From positions 19,422,892-19,486,891 of the forward strand of contig NC_045139.1 in NCBI RefSeq assembly GCF_008831285.2: DNA of 64,000 nt, written 5' to 3'. The notes beneath the pieces were generated by a model, which did no database searches, was not told the DNA's origin, and saw only the letters and a list, made by a program, of their open reading frames with translations. Origin of the DNA: Nymphaea colorata. Lineage: Eukaryota > Streptophyta > Magnoliopsida > Nymphaeales > Nymphaeaceae. Shown here piece by piece: positions 49,588 through 62,857 of this stretch. The translations under genes and the position numbers were made by a program. Position 1 is the stretch's first letter; every line of letters begins with the position of its first letter.

Positions 49588-51559
49588 TTTCGGAGCTGCC
49601 GGCTTTACAATAACTCCAGCTTCTGCTATTCCATTCCTCCAAATGGCCAAAAACCCAGTATCTACAAAGAGAAAAACTCCCCAAAATAATAGATTTTGTG
49701 ATGGTACCTAATACCCCGACTCAGTATGGAAAATAAAGAATCAGAGAGAGAGAGAGAGAGAATGAGTGGAGGTTTCACAGGCAAAGGGTTTTAATAAGGG
49801 AAGGCAAGTGGAGATGGTACTCAGCGTCACGTTTCACTTGGCCGCTGTGCTGCACTATACGACGAAGGAAGACAGTGGTATTTTCGTGTTTTGCCTTTTC
49901 GTTAGTTGGATTTCGCCGAGTGGTGAACCACTTCGTTAGACGATCGATGGTCTCTCACCTTTGTTCTTTTTTCACCGTTTTCGCAACTGTTTGATGACAC
50001 CAAGTAACCGTTTGTCCCACGCTGGGATTATGGATAATGCGATCAAGTTGGGAGTTGGCTTGGCATCAGAGAATCTGCTTATCGGAATTTTCCGTTGCCT
50101 GTATCATCCTTTTGCTGTCGTTTGGAAGAACATAGAGTTCATATTGGCTGACAGCCTTACATACGTAAAACATAGAAAGTGAGAAAGAAGCGTAACTATT
50201 ACAGCACTACACCCTTATAAAAAATTAAGGTACTACCCTCTAACAATATATTGCGGTACACTTCCTAAATATAAATTTCAGCAAGCAAGTTTTCGACCAA
50301 ATTCAGAGCCCCATCGTAAAGTGTCTCCGAAAGAAAAGCCTGTGTTTGGGTCATACTCAATCTATGCTAAGATCCAATTTTTAGAATGCAGTACTATCCA
50401 ATCCGACTGAGAAAGGTGGTGGGCAATTGACCAAACGAGGATTTCCCACCTTTGAAGAGTAGTGAATGAAAGCTAGTTGAAAACTTGAATAGCAACAAAG
50501 GCTGAGAAACGTCAGCAAATGTGTATAATTACAGAAAAAGCTAGCGACCTAAGCTTTAGCTTATAAGGAAGATGCATCAAGAAAACGTTAAGTGGTTATT
50601 TGATTGCGGGGTAAAAACTTATTACAAACTTAATTCCCATGCATTTTGATTCTGGGAAACAAACATCAGAACAGGAATGGAACCAGAAATTTCTAACTAA
50701 GGGGCACTAGTAATAAATTTTAATTTTTTAAAGAGCATCAACATATGATAAGAAAAATTGTCCTAAGGTGTCAATATAAAAATAAGTAATTTTTTGTGGG
50801 TATGTATGGGCAACCCACACCTAGCCTACACCACTGCATAAGAACTTCTCTTATGCACATTTAGACATTTGGTTTCAAACCTCTTCGTTAGATATGTGGT
50901 CATGTCCATTTGAAAAACAAATTGAAGAACACTTGAGATCATTTCTAGAGTAACAATTTCAGGTTGGCGACTTTTACGCACAAACCCTTTTAGAAAGCTC
51001 GATTTGAGAGTAACAATGAGAATGAAGCGACAAATGGAGATTGGTTTAATCAACATTATCCAACGTAAGCAGTTTAAAATAACTTATCTCCACCCCAATT
51101 TTTACTCCGTTCCCATCTGTGCTCTCATCTCCATATTTCATGCTTCCTCCAGAAACAAGTGTGGCAAGAGGCATTCAAAGCTCGTTATAGATGCTGGGCC
51201 AGGCTACATGGCTAGCTACAAGACGGTGGGGCTTTTTTATGGGATGGTATGACAAGCTAGATCCTGTTATGGAAAAGCTTGAACATCGACGCCATGTATT
51301 TGTCACAAGCAGAAATGATGATGGCATTGGCACCTTTCATAGAGGCCCCATCGGTGGATACTTGGTTTGGTGCACCGAATTTGCATGCACTATCTTTTTT
51401 CCACATTCAAGAACTTAACCAGAATCGGGGAAATCTCCCTCTTGGGCCTTAGATTAATTTGGGGAGCGAGCTACGTACCTGGCTTTTGCTTGCCTGCCAT
51501 TTCTGGCTAAAAAAGTCATGGTGATGCTTAGATCTCTCTCTCTTTCTCTTTTGCCTGCC
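49588..51559. other. Intergenic upstream of the CNNM gene
   Basis: 49588-49900 probably holds the 5' UTR and promoter of the minus-strand CNNM gene; a (GA)n run lies at about 49745-49762. The rest is AT-rich with a worn GGAACCAGAAATTTCTAACTAAGGGGC-type dispersed repeat around 50680-50840. No gene is seen. Confidence 0.45.
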
Positions 51560-52247
51560 CTTTTTCTTCTTGCTACCTGGCCTCCTTTGGTCCCTCTGTC
51601 GCGTCACTCCCCCCCGGTCTCTTTGGTCCCCTGGCCCTTCTTCTCGAGCCATTGCTTTTGTTTGGCTTCTTCTGACTGGCCATATCAACACTTTTGATCA
51701 CCTACAGCGCCTTGGCATCAGTTTGGCTAACCAGTGTCCCATATGTCTTGTTGCGACTGAGTCTCGGGTCCACCTTTTTACTTCTTGCCCTTTTTTCTCT
51801 AGTGTCCTTGCTTCTACTTGGCCTTTCCTTGTTAGTAATCTTTCAAACCCACCATCCATTCGTCTTTTCTTCCTCTTTTGTCCTTCCTCCACCTGACTGC
51901 TTCCTGGGGTCATGTCTGGAGGCCATGGCTCATTTCAGCTTGGTGGCGCATTTGGGTGGAGCGCAACAACAGGGTCTTCAGGGGCACATTCTCTTCACCA
52001 GATTCTGTGGCTCGTCTTGTGCAAGGGAATATCCAGTTCGCCATTCGGTTAAAGCGCCGCCGCCTGACTGCGGTTGGGTGACTGTGTCGTTTCGTCTTTC
52101 CTCTTCTCTCCTATTTTTCTGTGCATTGTATTGTTTATGTGTTCCTCCTGCTTGTGTTTTTTTGCGTAATTTTGTTCTTTGCGGATTGTTTTTGTATTTA
52201 GGGGACCTCTTGTCCTCAAATTTTGTTATATATTTCCATTTTATTGG

Positions 52248-52322
<75 letters not shown>
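51560..52322 (+). mobile_element. 3' end of an L1-type LINE with (TA)n tail
   Basis: The plus strand encodes the zinc-binding region found at the end of plant LINE reverse transcriptases: AFVWLLLTGHINTFDHLQRL, then ISLANQCPICLVATESRVHL and FTSCPFF (51570-51896). A shifted frame continues with WWRIWVERNNRVFRGTF (51878-52081). The C-x2-C...H-x4-C pattern is intact. A T-rich 3' UTR follows and the copy ends in a (TA)n run at 52249-52322 instead of poly(A). Only the last part of ORF2 is present and it is frameshifted, so it is a dead 5'-truncated copy. Confidence 0.87.
52249..52322. repeat. (TA)37 microsatellite at the LINE 3' end
   Basis: Uninterrupted TA for about 74 bp directly after the LINE 3' UTR; probably its expanded tail. 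Confidence 0.95.
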
Positions 52323-52325
<3 letters not shown>

Positions 52326-55300
52326 AGGTTTTTGAACGGAGAAAAAAGTGGAACAAGATGTCAGATATGATTGATTCAACACGATACCCATCTCATTTAC
52401 AATTTATGGTTGTCAGTTCCTTGCCTGTGTATGATTAAGAAACATTCACGGGGTAGGCCCACAAACCCCGGCCCACAAAATAGTCTACACTAAGTGTTAG
52501 GCACCAAAAGATTTGGAAGTTAAAGCACAATATTACTAGGAATGAGGGATTAACGAACGCTTGGGGATGTACCTTACTACTGTCAAACCCGGTACAGTGC
52601 CCAAGCTGAAAGACTTTTACCAACCGAAAGCCTCCAAAAAAATAGCTAGTTCTGCTAGAGCTTTCCAAAAGAATTAAAAAATAAAACAGCAAAGTTGGCG
52701 TCACCTGTGGGAGTTTCTGACAACAAAAGGTAGGCCTTTCCATCTCCATCTGTATTATTTTGTACCTTCACTTCTTTTAATAAGGGTTTGAGAGGCCCTA
52801 ACTCTAGCGAGTTTGCATCTCAATCTGCACAGTGGAATACTGTCACATTCTTTCACACGCACACATGCAACACACACAACACAGAAAAAGGGTGCAACAA
52901 CAAGGGGTTGGAGTCAGTAATTTTTTATCATAAGAGCCAAAACTATAGTTTTGAAATTTTAACAGAGGTCAAAATAAAAAATTTCAAATTTTGTATATAT
53001 ATTAAACTAAAATTTTGTAGATTTACATATAAATTTTTAAAGTTTTTAAAATCGAAAGGAGGCCAAGACCCCTACCAGCCCCCCTTCCCTTCGCCCCTGA
53101 CCGCAACCTTTATCCTGAAAGGTCGCATGACTTCACCCTCAGCCTTTAACCTGTAACACTAACAGGCTCACCAGAATCAGGGTGTACGGGAGAGAGAGAG
53201 AGAGAAACAGAAAGAGTGAGAGACAGGATCCATTAGAAAGTGTTTTCCATAAACTTCTCCAGGTCCTCACAAAACATGATTCTGCCTTTTTTTATTGACA
53301 TTGATTATTAGAATTTTCTCATGGTCACTAATTAATAAATCTATGTACTTCAAAGTCGCTTTCCACTTTTGTTGAGGAGAAAATTGAACGGCTTTACCTT
53401 CACCTAAACTTGATAATGGAGAATACATGGTTCTTATCATCGACTTGATCCACTGCTTATTCAAGTAAACAGAAGAGGATAAACAACATCTCGTAGATTA
53501 AGCAAAATAAAACAAAAGAACTTCCTAGTGTGCTTTCTTCAGGTGCTTAACTGGGGTCAGCAAAAGCAAGTCCTTCCCATTTGCCTAATTGCAGACACAT
53601 CCCGTCTGTTTCGAGTAATCAGACATTGTAAGTGGAATTAAACTGTTGATTGATCGTAGGATTAAACCATTGCATAATTTTTTTTTTCTCGAAAAGTCTT
53701 TTAAAATGTTTATCTTAATATTTTCTAATCATCAGAAAATTCCACAAAAGGGTGGCATTCACATGAACCTAACTTTTGCCTCTACCAAGGTATAGAATCA
53801 CATCCCAAGACCAAACATGGTGACTTATATATAAGTAAAGAGACAGAAAGGCTCCCCATTCTTCCTGTCTCTAAGGTCCTAAACTGCATGAGCCTTAATT
53901 ATGACAGTAGTGTATTTTTTAAAAAAGGTACTTTGTTTCACCACTTAATACTCAAAAGTATAGCACGCATGACCTGTCTTTTTAAAGGCCTCTAACACGA
54001 CCAACCAGCTATGTTATATTTATCAAACTAAAATAGTTCAACCATTTAAGTTTGCTCATTTCATAAATGTTTTTATGAGAAAAGGTCGAAACTCACAACT
54101 TTGGCGCACTTAAGATTTTCGTTTTTCGATATTTGATACCTAAAAAACTGACTCTCTCTCTCTCTCTCTCTCTGACTCTCTCAACTGGTTGGACTTGGGT
54201 CGTGGTCCAATTGGCTTTCCAACCCAAAACTTTTCTCATCTCACATCTCCGGTATCGAATGAAGCTCCCACTACAAAACAAAAATAGGCTCAAAAGATGC
54301 TTCCACCATTTGAGCATCCAACGTGCGGAATAGAAACCGGACGCACTCAAGGGCTCTACCTATCAGAATAATTTTCATTAGAGATCCAGAACTTGGTCAA
54401 AATTCCAATAAGGGCCATCAGAACTTTTCAGGGAAACCCGGCTTGTTTGCTGCCAATTGTCACAAGGTTGCTTTCTTGACGGCCCACTGACTCAAGCTAA
54501 AATACAGCGTGCTCAATATGAGCCTATATCAGCCTGAATCTGTCAGTGACCCTTTATAATATCAGTTGATTTTCAGCTAGAATTGAAAAAACGGACCAAT
54601 ATCAGTCCCTTCTATATTATTATAGTTGTTCTTTAAAACGTACAATGCCATTTTCTTTACAAAAATCAGACAGTCAGTATTCAAAACTTCAGATGATTCA
54701 AAACGACTTTAACTGGAAGTCCTATTTATTAGCAAACAATAGTAAAAATCTGAACTCACAGGAAAATTCAAAAATATGAGTATGGAATATTCCCAGGCCA
54801 GTGGAGAGAAATATGGGCATCATTCATATTTGCCAGAAAACGAATCTAAGGCCCGACCCAGTGTCCGCACTTAAGGAACTCATCTCGCTCCACCCTCGAC
54901 AGATTAAGGTAGGTCCGGTTCCTGAACCCGGTTCCTGAAACCATAATCCAACTATGAGTTGTAGACAAAACCTGGAATCAGGTTCTTATAAGAAAGCCTA
55001 AATACAAACGCAACACAACGTAAATAAACATTGACATAGTAAAAGACTTAACAGACTGTTTAGCAACAGTAACAATTCACATGAACCTACTAAAGAAAAG
55101 GAAACAAATTCCTAGAACACCATTACAAGTGTTCCAAGAATCTATTCTATTTTTTGAGCAGGAGACAGCAAAATATGTTACCTTTGACAAACAACTTTTA
55201 GAGGCTATTGGATTGGTGGAACACGATCCATCCTTGGGTCTTGAGACTCATGTAGGACACGAAGCAGTAGCATAGCTACATATAGGCTGGCGTAGGCAAG

Positions 55301-58300
55301 CAACAAAATTTTTATTTATGTTACATGTTTTTACATAGATTTTTTACAATTATTTACTTGTTTATATATGTTGTGCCCCTTTAGAAATGAGAATTTCTAT
55401 ACCACAGCCAAAAATTTATGGCTCCGCCAGTGTTCTCAACCAAATGAACTAAATCCATGAGAAATGGGATTCCCTATAACCAAATATTTGCACTAAGATC
55501 ATATCGGAACCAATTAAAACCCTGAAATTCAGAACCTATGAGCAGCAGTAAGCATTAAGTGGACCGACTTATAGCACAAATCGCGAATCTTACTGTGTCC
55601 ACAAAAAGGAGTCTCCATGACCTGTTGACAACAACTTTTCACCTAATGTAATCCTACAAGATCTTCTCATACAGTAACCAAACCTCATAAATGGTAATGC
55701 CAATAGTTAGTGCAACAATAACCGAGAAATTGCATCTCCTCTAAAGCTTAACGAAGACTGCTCTGTTGCATGGGTTAAGGGGTTGAATTATAGTTAAGGG
55801 GCATGTTGCATATTTTTATACTGAGAAATATGCATTAGGACTACACAGTTCTGGTTGGATGTCTATATTCTTAAACTTCATCCCTACTGAAGCTGGGTGT
55901 GAGTTGAAATTTTTCCTACATAGATCAGAACATTTCTTGCCTATAAAGGGGTGTTTGTTCGCGGACCAGATCAGGCATTTAATGCATACTTAACCTGCTA
56001 AAAGTTATAGTGATATCCCACTTTAGGCCAGATATAAAAAAGAAAGACCATATATATCAGTCCAGATTTTTGTTGTAAGGAGAGGCCTAATTTCTTTCTT
56101 AATATATTTAAGTGCACTTCGAGTAGTTCCTCCTAGTTATTGAATTGCTGTTTAGTAAATTTCCCATAAGCTTCATTTTCAAGTGAGTGGGAGGGAATCC
56201 CACCAACAGGTGAAAGGCTGAAGCCCCCACCCACCACACCCCCCGGGGCCTAGAGCTACATCGGGACTTAAGTAAAGTTACGGTTAGTTCCTTCAACTCG
56301 AGAATAGCTTTGCCACATTCCCAAGCATCTCATTAATGGCTAACTGAAGAGCTGGTAGATGGACTTGGAGAGTAAAATATAACGTATGATACAAGAAAAT
56401 CAAAGCTATGACACCATCCTACTAATTATATTCATTATATGAAGACTTGGCATCATAAATATGTGGATACGTTCTTGGGTGCAGTCATATAACATACCTT
56501 TTGACATCAGAGCACGGTTACTGAAGCACGCGCAGAGAACCTGTGGAATGCTTTCTCACCAGAAAAATTACACGTAAACAGATAGAGAATTTGCCATAAC
56601 TGAACATGTGATTCATTGTTCCAAAGCAAAATGCCAAAACAAGGAGCACTGGCAAAATCTGAGGCCACATTTTTACCAGAACAGGTAAGCCTGTTCATTA
56701 TCGTGTAAAAGTAGTCTCTTCATTCTCACATAAAGCAAGAGTCTTGCTTCACTTTTCTGGGATCGAAGTTCTTATACAAGACAGAGACAGAGAGTACTTT
56801 TCCCGATCAGTGACAAAAATTTACTCGTGCAAATTCTCAAATCTTCCGTTATGAAAACAAATTATACTACTTTCTTAGGGGCTTGATTGCTACTATGATC
56901 GACACATGCATACCCAAGATCATAGCATGTGCATAGATCTAGATATAATGTAAGACAGCTGGTCGCTTAGGGCCTGACCATGAGGGTATTTTCTCCTGTA
57001 TAACCATATCAGAAACCTTTCAACGTAAAGTTCAATAAATTGAACAAGCTACAGAACCCGTATAACGCTTCTTCACCTGAAAAAGTTGGTCATTTATTCT
57101 CACACCAGGAAGTTGTCAGGAGACTCAGGACCCTTCAAGCATATATTTTACTTTCCCAATGCACATACTAAAGAAGGATATTTCAGATAATGGCTTTAGA
57201 AGTTAATTTATATCAGTATTTCCTTTTGAACGAACAAATAATACTACTTTCAAGGGCTCTGTGACAAAAATAATTAATATATGCAACGTCACGAGGGCAA
57301 GCATTTAGCTATAACGCCGTGGCTGGACCACTAGTCTTCTCCGAAGTCTTTTTCCAAAATGGTCTTGCCATCGTCAGAGCAAATTGGACGTGCCCTAGTG
57401 CCGTGCCACCCAAAATATATATATATATAGCGCCATGAATAGAGAAGTGATCATTTACCGTCCAAGTGTTCGCAGTTCTTTTGGAAATATATGCGTTTCT
57501 TTTTTCCAATAAGCCAATGAACCCTTACCTAACTATCTTGACAATCTCTATCTACAGTAATGTAACCCAAAAGAGATCATTTGACTTAAAATAATTTATC
57601 TTGTTGAAGCATGCGGCAGATAAATGGCTATGGTCAAGAAGATTACTATTTGTCCCTCAGCACGTTGAAAAGGACGAAAGCAAAGATCATGATGGTCTTT
57701 TTTTATTTTTTTCAAGTGTGATTGCTAAAGATCCTTGACGTAATTTTTTCTTTTAGTGCAAGCATAACCTTTGAGCCTCAAAGTGCTTCAATATAATTGC
57801 TTTAGTTTATTTAAGTCAAGCCCCAAAACTGACTATAATGGATTTCTAGGCACGACCTTTTCTTCTCCTTGCACTGGCTGAAGCAGGTCGGGGGAATTAA
57901 CTCGATCACCTTTACAACGGTCTCATGTTGGCTGTGGTGCATAGTTTCATGTTATACTTATTTTTCTGTGTTAGGCCTCTCGGTGTCCCTCACTTTCGCC
58001 TACTAGCAAAGTTATACCACTGCTTAGACCATATATATGAGGGTACCTACCTCTCGGGGATTAAAGTTTGGACCGCCTTTAACTGGAAGGGTTTAAGCCA
58101 TCCCACTTCGCCGTGTTTCTAGAGGCCTTTTTCCGCTGAAAGCGGGCTGCAGAATTCCCCAATTCATTTACTAAAAAAGGAATATAAAAATGGAACAAAT
58201 AACAGCAAAATCAAGAAACTAACAGATAGTTAAGCCATCCCAACCTCCTGCCCCAAGAGCAGGGCAATTACCTCACAGATAAAATCCCGACCACTAGATT

Positions 58301-58595
58301 CCCGTAGCAGATCGAGCTTTGAAGCAGGGGCGAAGGCCGAGGCCGGTGTGGATACCGTGTGGGCAGTTGATCAAACTAACCCACAAGTACTTATTTTTAT
58401 GTTGACAACTCTGAAAAAATTTTCTCACTTACATGTCAATGCCCCTAAAAGATTTGAAATGTATTACTAGTGACCCTTAACCAAAAATTTTTAGCATCGT
58501 CCCTACTTTGAAGCTCACCGAACCAACCAACCGAACTTAAGCAGCCCCTAAACCAATGCTTCCGTTTCCATCTAACATTATTGGATCTGACAAAG
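52323..58595. other. Intergenic, repeat-rich, no recognised gene
   Basis: Contains (GA)n/(TC)n runs near 53191 and 54152-54172, and traces of a dispersed repeat ending in ...CCCCTTCCCTTCGCCCCTGAC (about 52945-53105) and ...ATGGCTCCGCCAG (about 55250-55435), akin to the 18219-18423 element. ORFs of 60-120 codons were read and none shows family motifs. A TATATATATA run lies near 57416. Confidence 0.45.
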
Positions 58596-59108
58596 ATGGA
58601 ATGCGCACCGACAGAGGTAGATCGACCAGGAATTCAAAATGGCATTATATGGAAAGCTCCAAACTTCTTGTTGCTTCACCACCACCGTTTGCTGAATATT
58701 CCTGTTAAACCAAAACAGCCAGCTTATGCTCTATATCCTGCAACCATTCCAGAAACTATTTCGATCAACCAGCCAGTTGGACCCTTTGTGCTACCTGAGA
58801 GGGCTGAAACACAATTGTTCTTCACCACATATGTGACTACGAAGTACGAAGCCCTCGTTGTCACCAGTGAGAAGGGGTTAAATGGTTTGGGTGTAAGTGC
58901 AAGACCAAATCGAGTCCCAACTGGCAGCGAAAATCAGATTTCTTCTAACCAAATTCAGGTGCACGAAAATGTGGGATTTTCTCCCGACCAATTTCGAGTC
59001 AAGTGGTCAGATCGGGCCGTGTGTTTCGTTGATTGTCGGTTTCACCAAGCCATGGACGCGTTCCACTATTCCATAGGAAGGCGATCTCTATTGAGTAAAT
59101 CAAGCTGA
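58596..59108 (+). CDS. Unrecognised ORF, 170 aa
   Basis: One of the longest uninterrupted frames in the window that is not part of a recognised gene. It starts at ATG 58596 (MECAPTEVDRPGIQNG) and ends with TGA at 59108. The protein is soluble-looking, with a histidine-rich LLLHHHRLL near the start and mixed composition in the rest; no signal peptide, membrane segment, repeat or known domain is evident. There is no clear promoter or splice context. It may be a chance ORF, an exon of an unknown gene or a transposon relic. No function is proposed. Confidence 0.25.
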   Translation: MECAPTEVDRPGIQNGIIWKAPNFLLLHHHRLLNIPVKPKQPAYALYPATIPETISINQPVGPFVLPERAETQLFFTTYVTTKYEALVVTSEKGLNGLGVSARPNRVPTGSENQISSNQIQVHENVGFSPDQFRVKWSDRAVCFVDCRFHQAMDAFHYSIGRRSLLSKSS

Positions 59109-61279
59109 ATTGTGGAACTCGTCTCTATTCTAGGATTACATTTATTCTTATTATTGTTACTGCTGCTGCTGTTGTTATTGCTGCTCCACAAAACTGTCTT
59201 CACCAACAATGTTCTAAAAGCAGTATCTGAAATTTTGATGGTTCTATCTTGCTGTTAGGACTAAATGGGTCGATTAATTCATTCCAAGTTTGAACTCAAA
59301 TGGGCAAGAAAAAAAAACACACATTTCTAGATAAGGTAGTCAACACATGTAATAAGATCCGATCATCTATGAGGATCATACACAGAAAAGGAGAAATCTC
59401 AACTGGCGCCTAAATCTAGTTGTTAGTTAGAAATCAGGTATCGATCAGAGCATCTGAGATAAGGCTGTAAAATGCTCAAGTTCTATTATATCTCTAATAC
59501 CATCCAACACCTCATTTCTGGACATGAATCATCACAGTACGCCCGCAACGGCTACTGGTGTTGGATTTGCTTTTCTAATCAGATTTTGATTTGGCTCGAG
59601 ACTGCATTTTATTAATCAGTCAACCTACACTTTCAGGACTCCGTATATAGCCACCCGATAAGTGAGTGCGCAAAGCATGCGTAAAATCCCACGGTCTGAG
59701 GAGGTAACCACTTCTTTTTCTTTTCTTCTATTGAAAACACTCTCGGCTGAACAGATTTATACCAGATCAACTACGTGGATGGAAACTGAGAATTCCTGTT
59801 TCCATTATTGCACGTCACCATATCTTGTTTCCTTCAATTAATCGCCTCCTTCGTGTTGCTTGCCATGTCTGACTCTGAGATGAAATCCTCTGCTTTTATT
59901 CTAGCAATTCACCATGCCTTGTCCATCCATAGGACCATAACCTCTCTTCAACTACATTCCTTGCGAGTCATCTTTAATATAAACCAACAAGAAATAATGA
60001 GATTCTATCCTACGAATGTCATGCCATTGAAAGAACGGAAGAATCCCAACCTAGGTTCGGAAACGCTTGCTTCACAGGAAGATACATGTGTAGACATCAA
60101 AAGCTGGGGCCGAGTGAGGCAGCCCAAAGAACAGAAAGTGGAACTGCAACTGCATGCTCACGCTGATCACATTATTAAACTGTTCTTTCTGTCGATCTCG
60201 ACCTCATCAAAACTTTATATCGACTTGCATCTTCCTTGACGGTTCACATAGAACTTCTAGATTTGACAAGATTTTTCATACAACTCTCGATGTTTGAGAT
60301 AACTGAAAACGACCTTTAATTTTATAACATTGCTACATAATAAAACTGATAGACGCAGACTTACCATAAAAGAAACAAAAACTGAACTGCAAATAATTAA
60401 CTTCGCACTAGCCTTGCTTGGAACAATCAAGAAGTTTATGGAAAATAATGATCATGAGTAAAACTTATTTTGAGATTACTTGATCACTCCCTGAACTGAG
60501 TTAATAATTAGGGCTGCATTGACAAAATGAATTAAGGTGTTTGATTATTTTAAATTTAAGACCCATGGATCTAATGTGGTATCCTTTTGTTGATGTGGTA
60601 AAAATTCCACTGCAAAATCCATAGTTCATCAAAGTAAGGATCAGTCCGTAGTTCATCAAAGTAAGGATCTTAAATCTGACCTAAAATCTGCACTTGAAAT
60701 GCTTAGTTTACCTAAAAACATCTTATTTATTTTCATAATGGAGAGGGTTTTATCTCCAATCCTGATGATTTAAAATCAGAGGCAATCAAACGTCCCCCAT
60801 ACTAGTGCTCTTAATAACTATTGTAAACTTAGGAGCCTTCTTGAAATTTTCCTACTTACCAAACAAAAGCAAAAACTTCTTTTGTCTGTCAGGAACTAAT
60901 GGTCATAAATAAATTTTCGGCATGGTTTTGCTCTAAATTTTATTCATGATACCGTGCTCCGAAGCATTAATGATACGGCGGTATTGGTACTAGTATTGGA
61001 ATGTTGGTATGACAATGGTATGTTTGGATCGGTTTCAAGTCAGAATTGATCCAAACTAAAGCTAGGCATCTGGTCGGCCTGAGTTAGCCTCAAGCTCGAC
61101 AAAGTCAGGCTCGGTCTGGCACGAAGCCCTTGCTAGCAACCCAAGCTCAACCCACTTAGTTATTGGGCCGCGCCCAACCGTCAATTTTATGTCCGTCAAG
61201 TATTTAGTTTGATGTCCACCCATATTTGAAACTCTTACCATTTCACAGGTTAATATACACGTTAATATCTCATAAACCT
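59109..61279. other. Intergenic, weak ORF and repeats
   Basis: A 143-codon ORF at 59808-60239 has a hydrophobic start (ISCFLQLIASFVLLAM) but no family resemblance. A 27-bp direct repeat (CATAGTTCATCAAAGTAAGG) occurs at 60620-60646 and 60647-60670. 61030-61200 is a CAAGCTCGAC/GGCTCGG-rich dispersed repeat. Confidence 0.4.
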
Positions 61280-61493
61280 TTAGGTTGTATTTGTTTCACC
61301 ATGGATCTGAGATTCATGGTAATATGAGATTCAAATGATCTTATATCTATAAATTTAAAGTGGGACCCCCTCCTCATCCAACCTTAAATTCATGGTTTTT
61401 AACATGTTGCAGGTATTTAAAACCTAGGTCGAGAATCTCCCAAAACACACATTTTAATAAAGCTTTAGATCTTAGCTATCAAACACAACCTTA
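61280..61493. mobile_element. MITE-like element with TTAGGTTGT...ACAACCTTA ends
   Basis: About 214 bp bounded by TTAGGTTGTATTTG (61280-61293) and its near inverse CAAACACAACCTTA (61480-61493). The interior has ATGGATCTGAGATTCATGG-like words found in other islands of the window (30500-30720, 33950-34230), suggesting a dispersed family. A similar right end, GGCTATCAAACACAACCTTA, occurs near 31291. No target duplication is clear. Confidence 0.55.
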
Positions 61494-61575
61494 GTGACGT
61501 GTCAAGTGTTTCTAAGGGTAAAGTTTTTAAGGGAGTCATCAACGCTGCATCAAGAGTTTCTAAGTGAACCAATTG

Positions 61576-61576
<1 letters not shown>

Positions 61577-61629
<53 letters not shown>

Positions 61630-61731
61630 ACAGAAAAAGAGAGAACAAAATAAAAATATGGAGTGATGAGTTCTAAATATGTATATATCAGACCGAGTTC
61701 GGACATGTATATATCAGACCGAGTTCGGACC
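61577..61731. repeat. (TA)n microsatellite followed by a 26-bp tandem repeat
   Basis: TA run at 61577-61626; then a 26-bp unit containing ATATCAGACCGAGTTCGGAC at 61680-61705 and again at 61706-61731. Confidence 0.9.
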
Positions 61732-62857
61732 AGCTCGGCTTGATGAACTTTTTTAATCGAGTTAGTCCAAGTGTCAAATAACCAGCTCAAGCCCAGCCCA
61801 TCATGAGTCAGGTATCCAGTCCGTTGCCTTTTTCCAAGCCAATTTTTTTTCTTTTATTTTAAGTTTTAAGCATTGTCTTTGTGATGTATTGAGTATAAAT
61901 TTTGTTTCAAATTTGTATGACCCAATCATATTTTTGTTATTAAAAAAACATTTGAATAACTTAATATATGTTTCTCACCAAATCACTCTTAATATTACAT
62001 CTATAAGGTTAGGTTGCAAAAAAAAAATATTGTAATAAATAATTTTAATGAGTCTGGTATTTGTTTCTTACGCAAATAGGTCTGGTTTTTACCAACTTCT
62101 AGATATACTTTTGTGACTGTGAACTAGTTAATGGTATTTCAAGGTTATGCCCATATTTGGGAGTTGGAGTGACTAGACCAACTTTTTTATGCCTCCACTC
62201 CTAGTCTTTGATGCTTAGGGGCAGTTAATTTACATTTATGACACATTATGTGCTATATATCGTAAATATATTTCACAAAATCTAATCCTTTCCCTAAAAA
62301 ACAAGTCGCTCTTGTTCTACTTATGCAGCCGCTCCTAAAATTGAGCTCGAACTCCGCCCTTCCATGGTATGTCTCTTCACCGTTTGTGAGAACGCTCTTG
62401 TCCACAGGGGAGCTTGAAGAAGGGCAGCTCAGCTGGTTAAGCGCATTTGCCAGCCTGAACTATCTTTTTTGTCATCTCTAAATTTCATACGGTTTCTTAC
62501 CTTCTCCACCTCGTTTTTCAAGCTTGAAGGCTCTAAGACATTGCTTACTTATTCATAACCTAACAGAGTTTAAACTACCCACTTGCTGCCCTTGTCACCG
62601 TGAACTAGCTAGCCCACTTTTTATTGGACCACGTGTTCGAGCCTTTGGCGTTGTGGGTCCCCAAATTCAAAACCATGTGGCAGGACCCGGCCCAGTTCTG
62701 AAGCTCCATCTTTTGCCCACAGTGCCAGAGAGATGGCACCATGAAACATGAGGATATGGTTCCTTATCCCAAAATCTAGCTCGTTCTCTCTCTCGTTTTC
62801 ACACTTCTCATAGACTGGTGAAGAACTCCCTGGTTTCTCCTTCCTCTCATCACGCTG
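61732..62857. other. Intergenic and cpSRP43 5' region
   Basis: 61732 to about 62350 is AT-rich repeat DNA. At 62424-62450 the words GGCAGCTCAGCTGGTTAAGCG look like the head of a tRNA-derived repeat, but no B box is in place. From about 62760 a CT-rich stretch (CTCGTTCTCTCTCTCG) leads to the cpSRP43 ATG and is probably its 5' UTR. Confidence 0.45.

Noticed and set aside
51694-52323. 209-codon plus-strand ORF ending in a Tyr-Ile repeat
   Set aside because: Alternative frame across the LINE 3' end reading into the (TA)n tract.
59808-60239. 143-codon ORF with hydrophobic start
   Set aside because: Start context is poor and no signal-peptide cleavage logic or domain follows; kept only as a note in the intergenic entry.
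62420-62650. tRNA-like words (GCTCAGCTGGTTAAGCGC, later GTTCGAGCC)
   Set aside because: The two boxes are about 200 bp apart and no cloverleaf can form, so this is not a tRNA gene.
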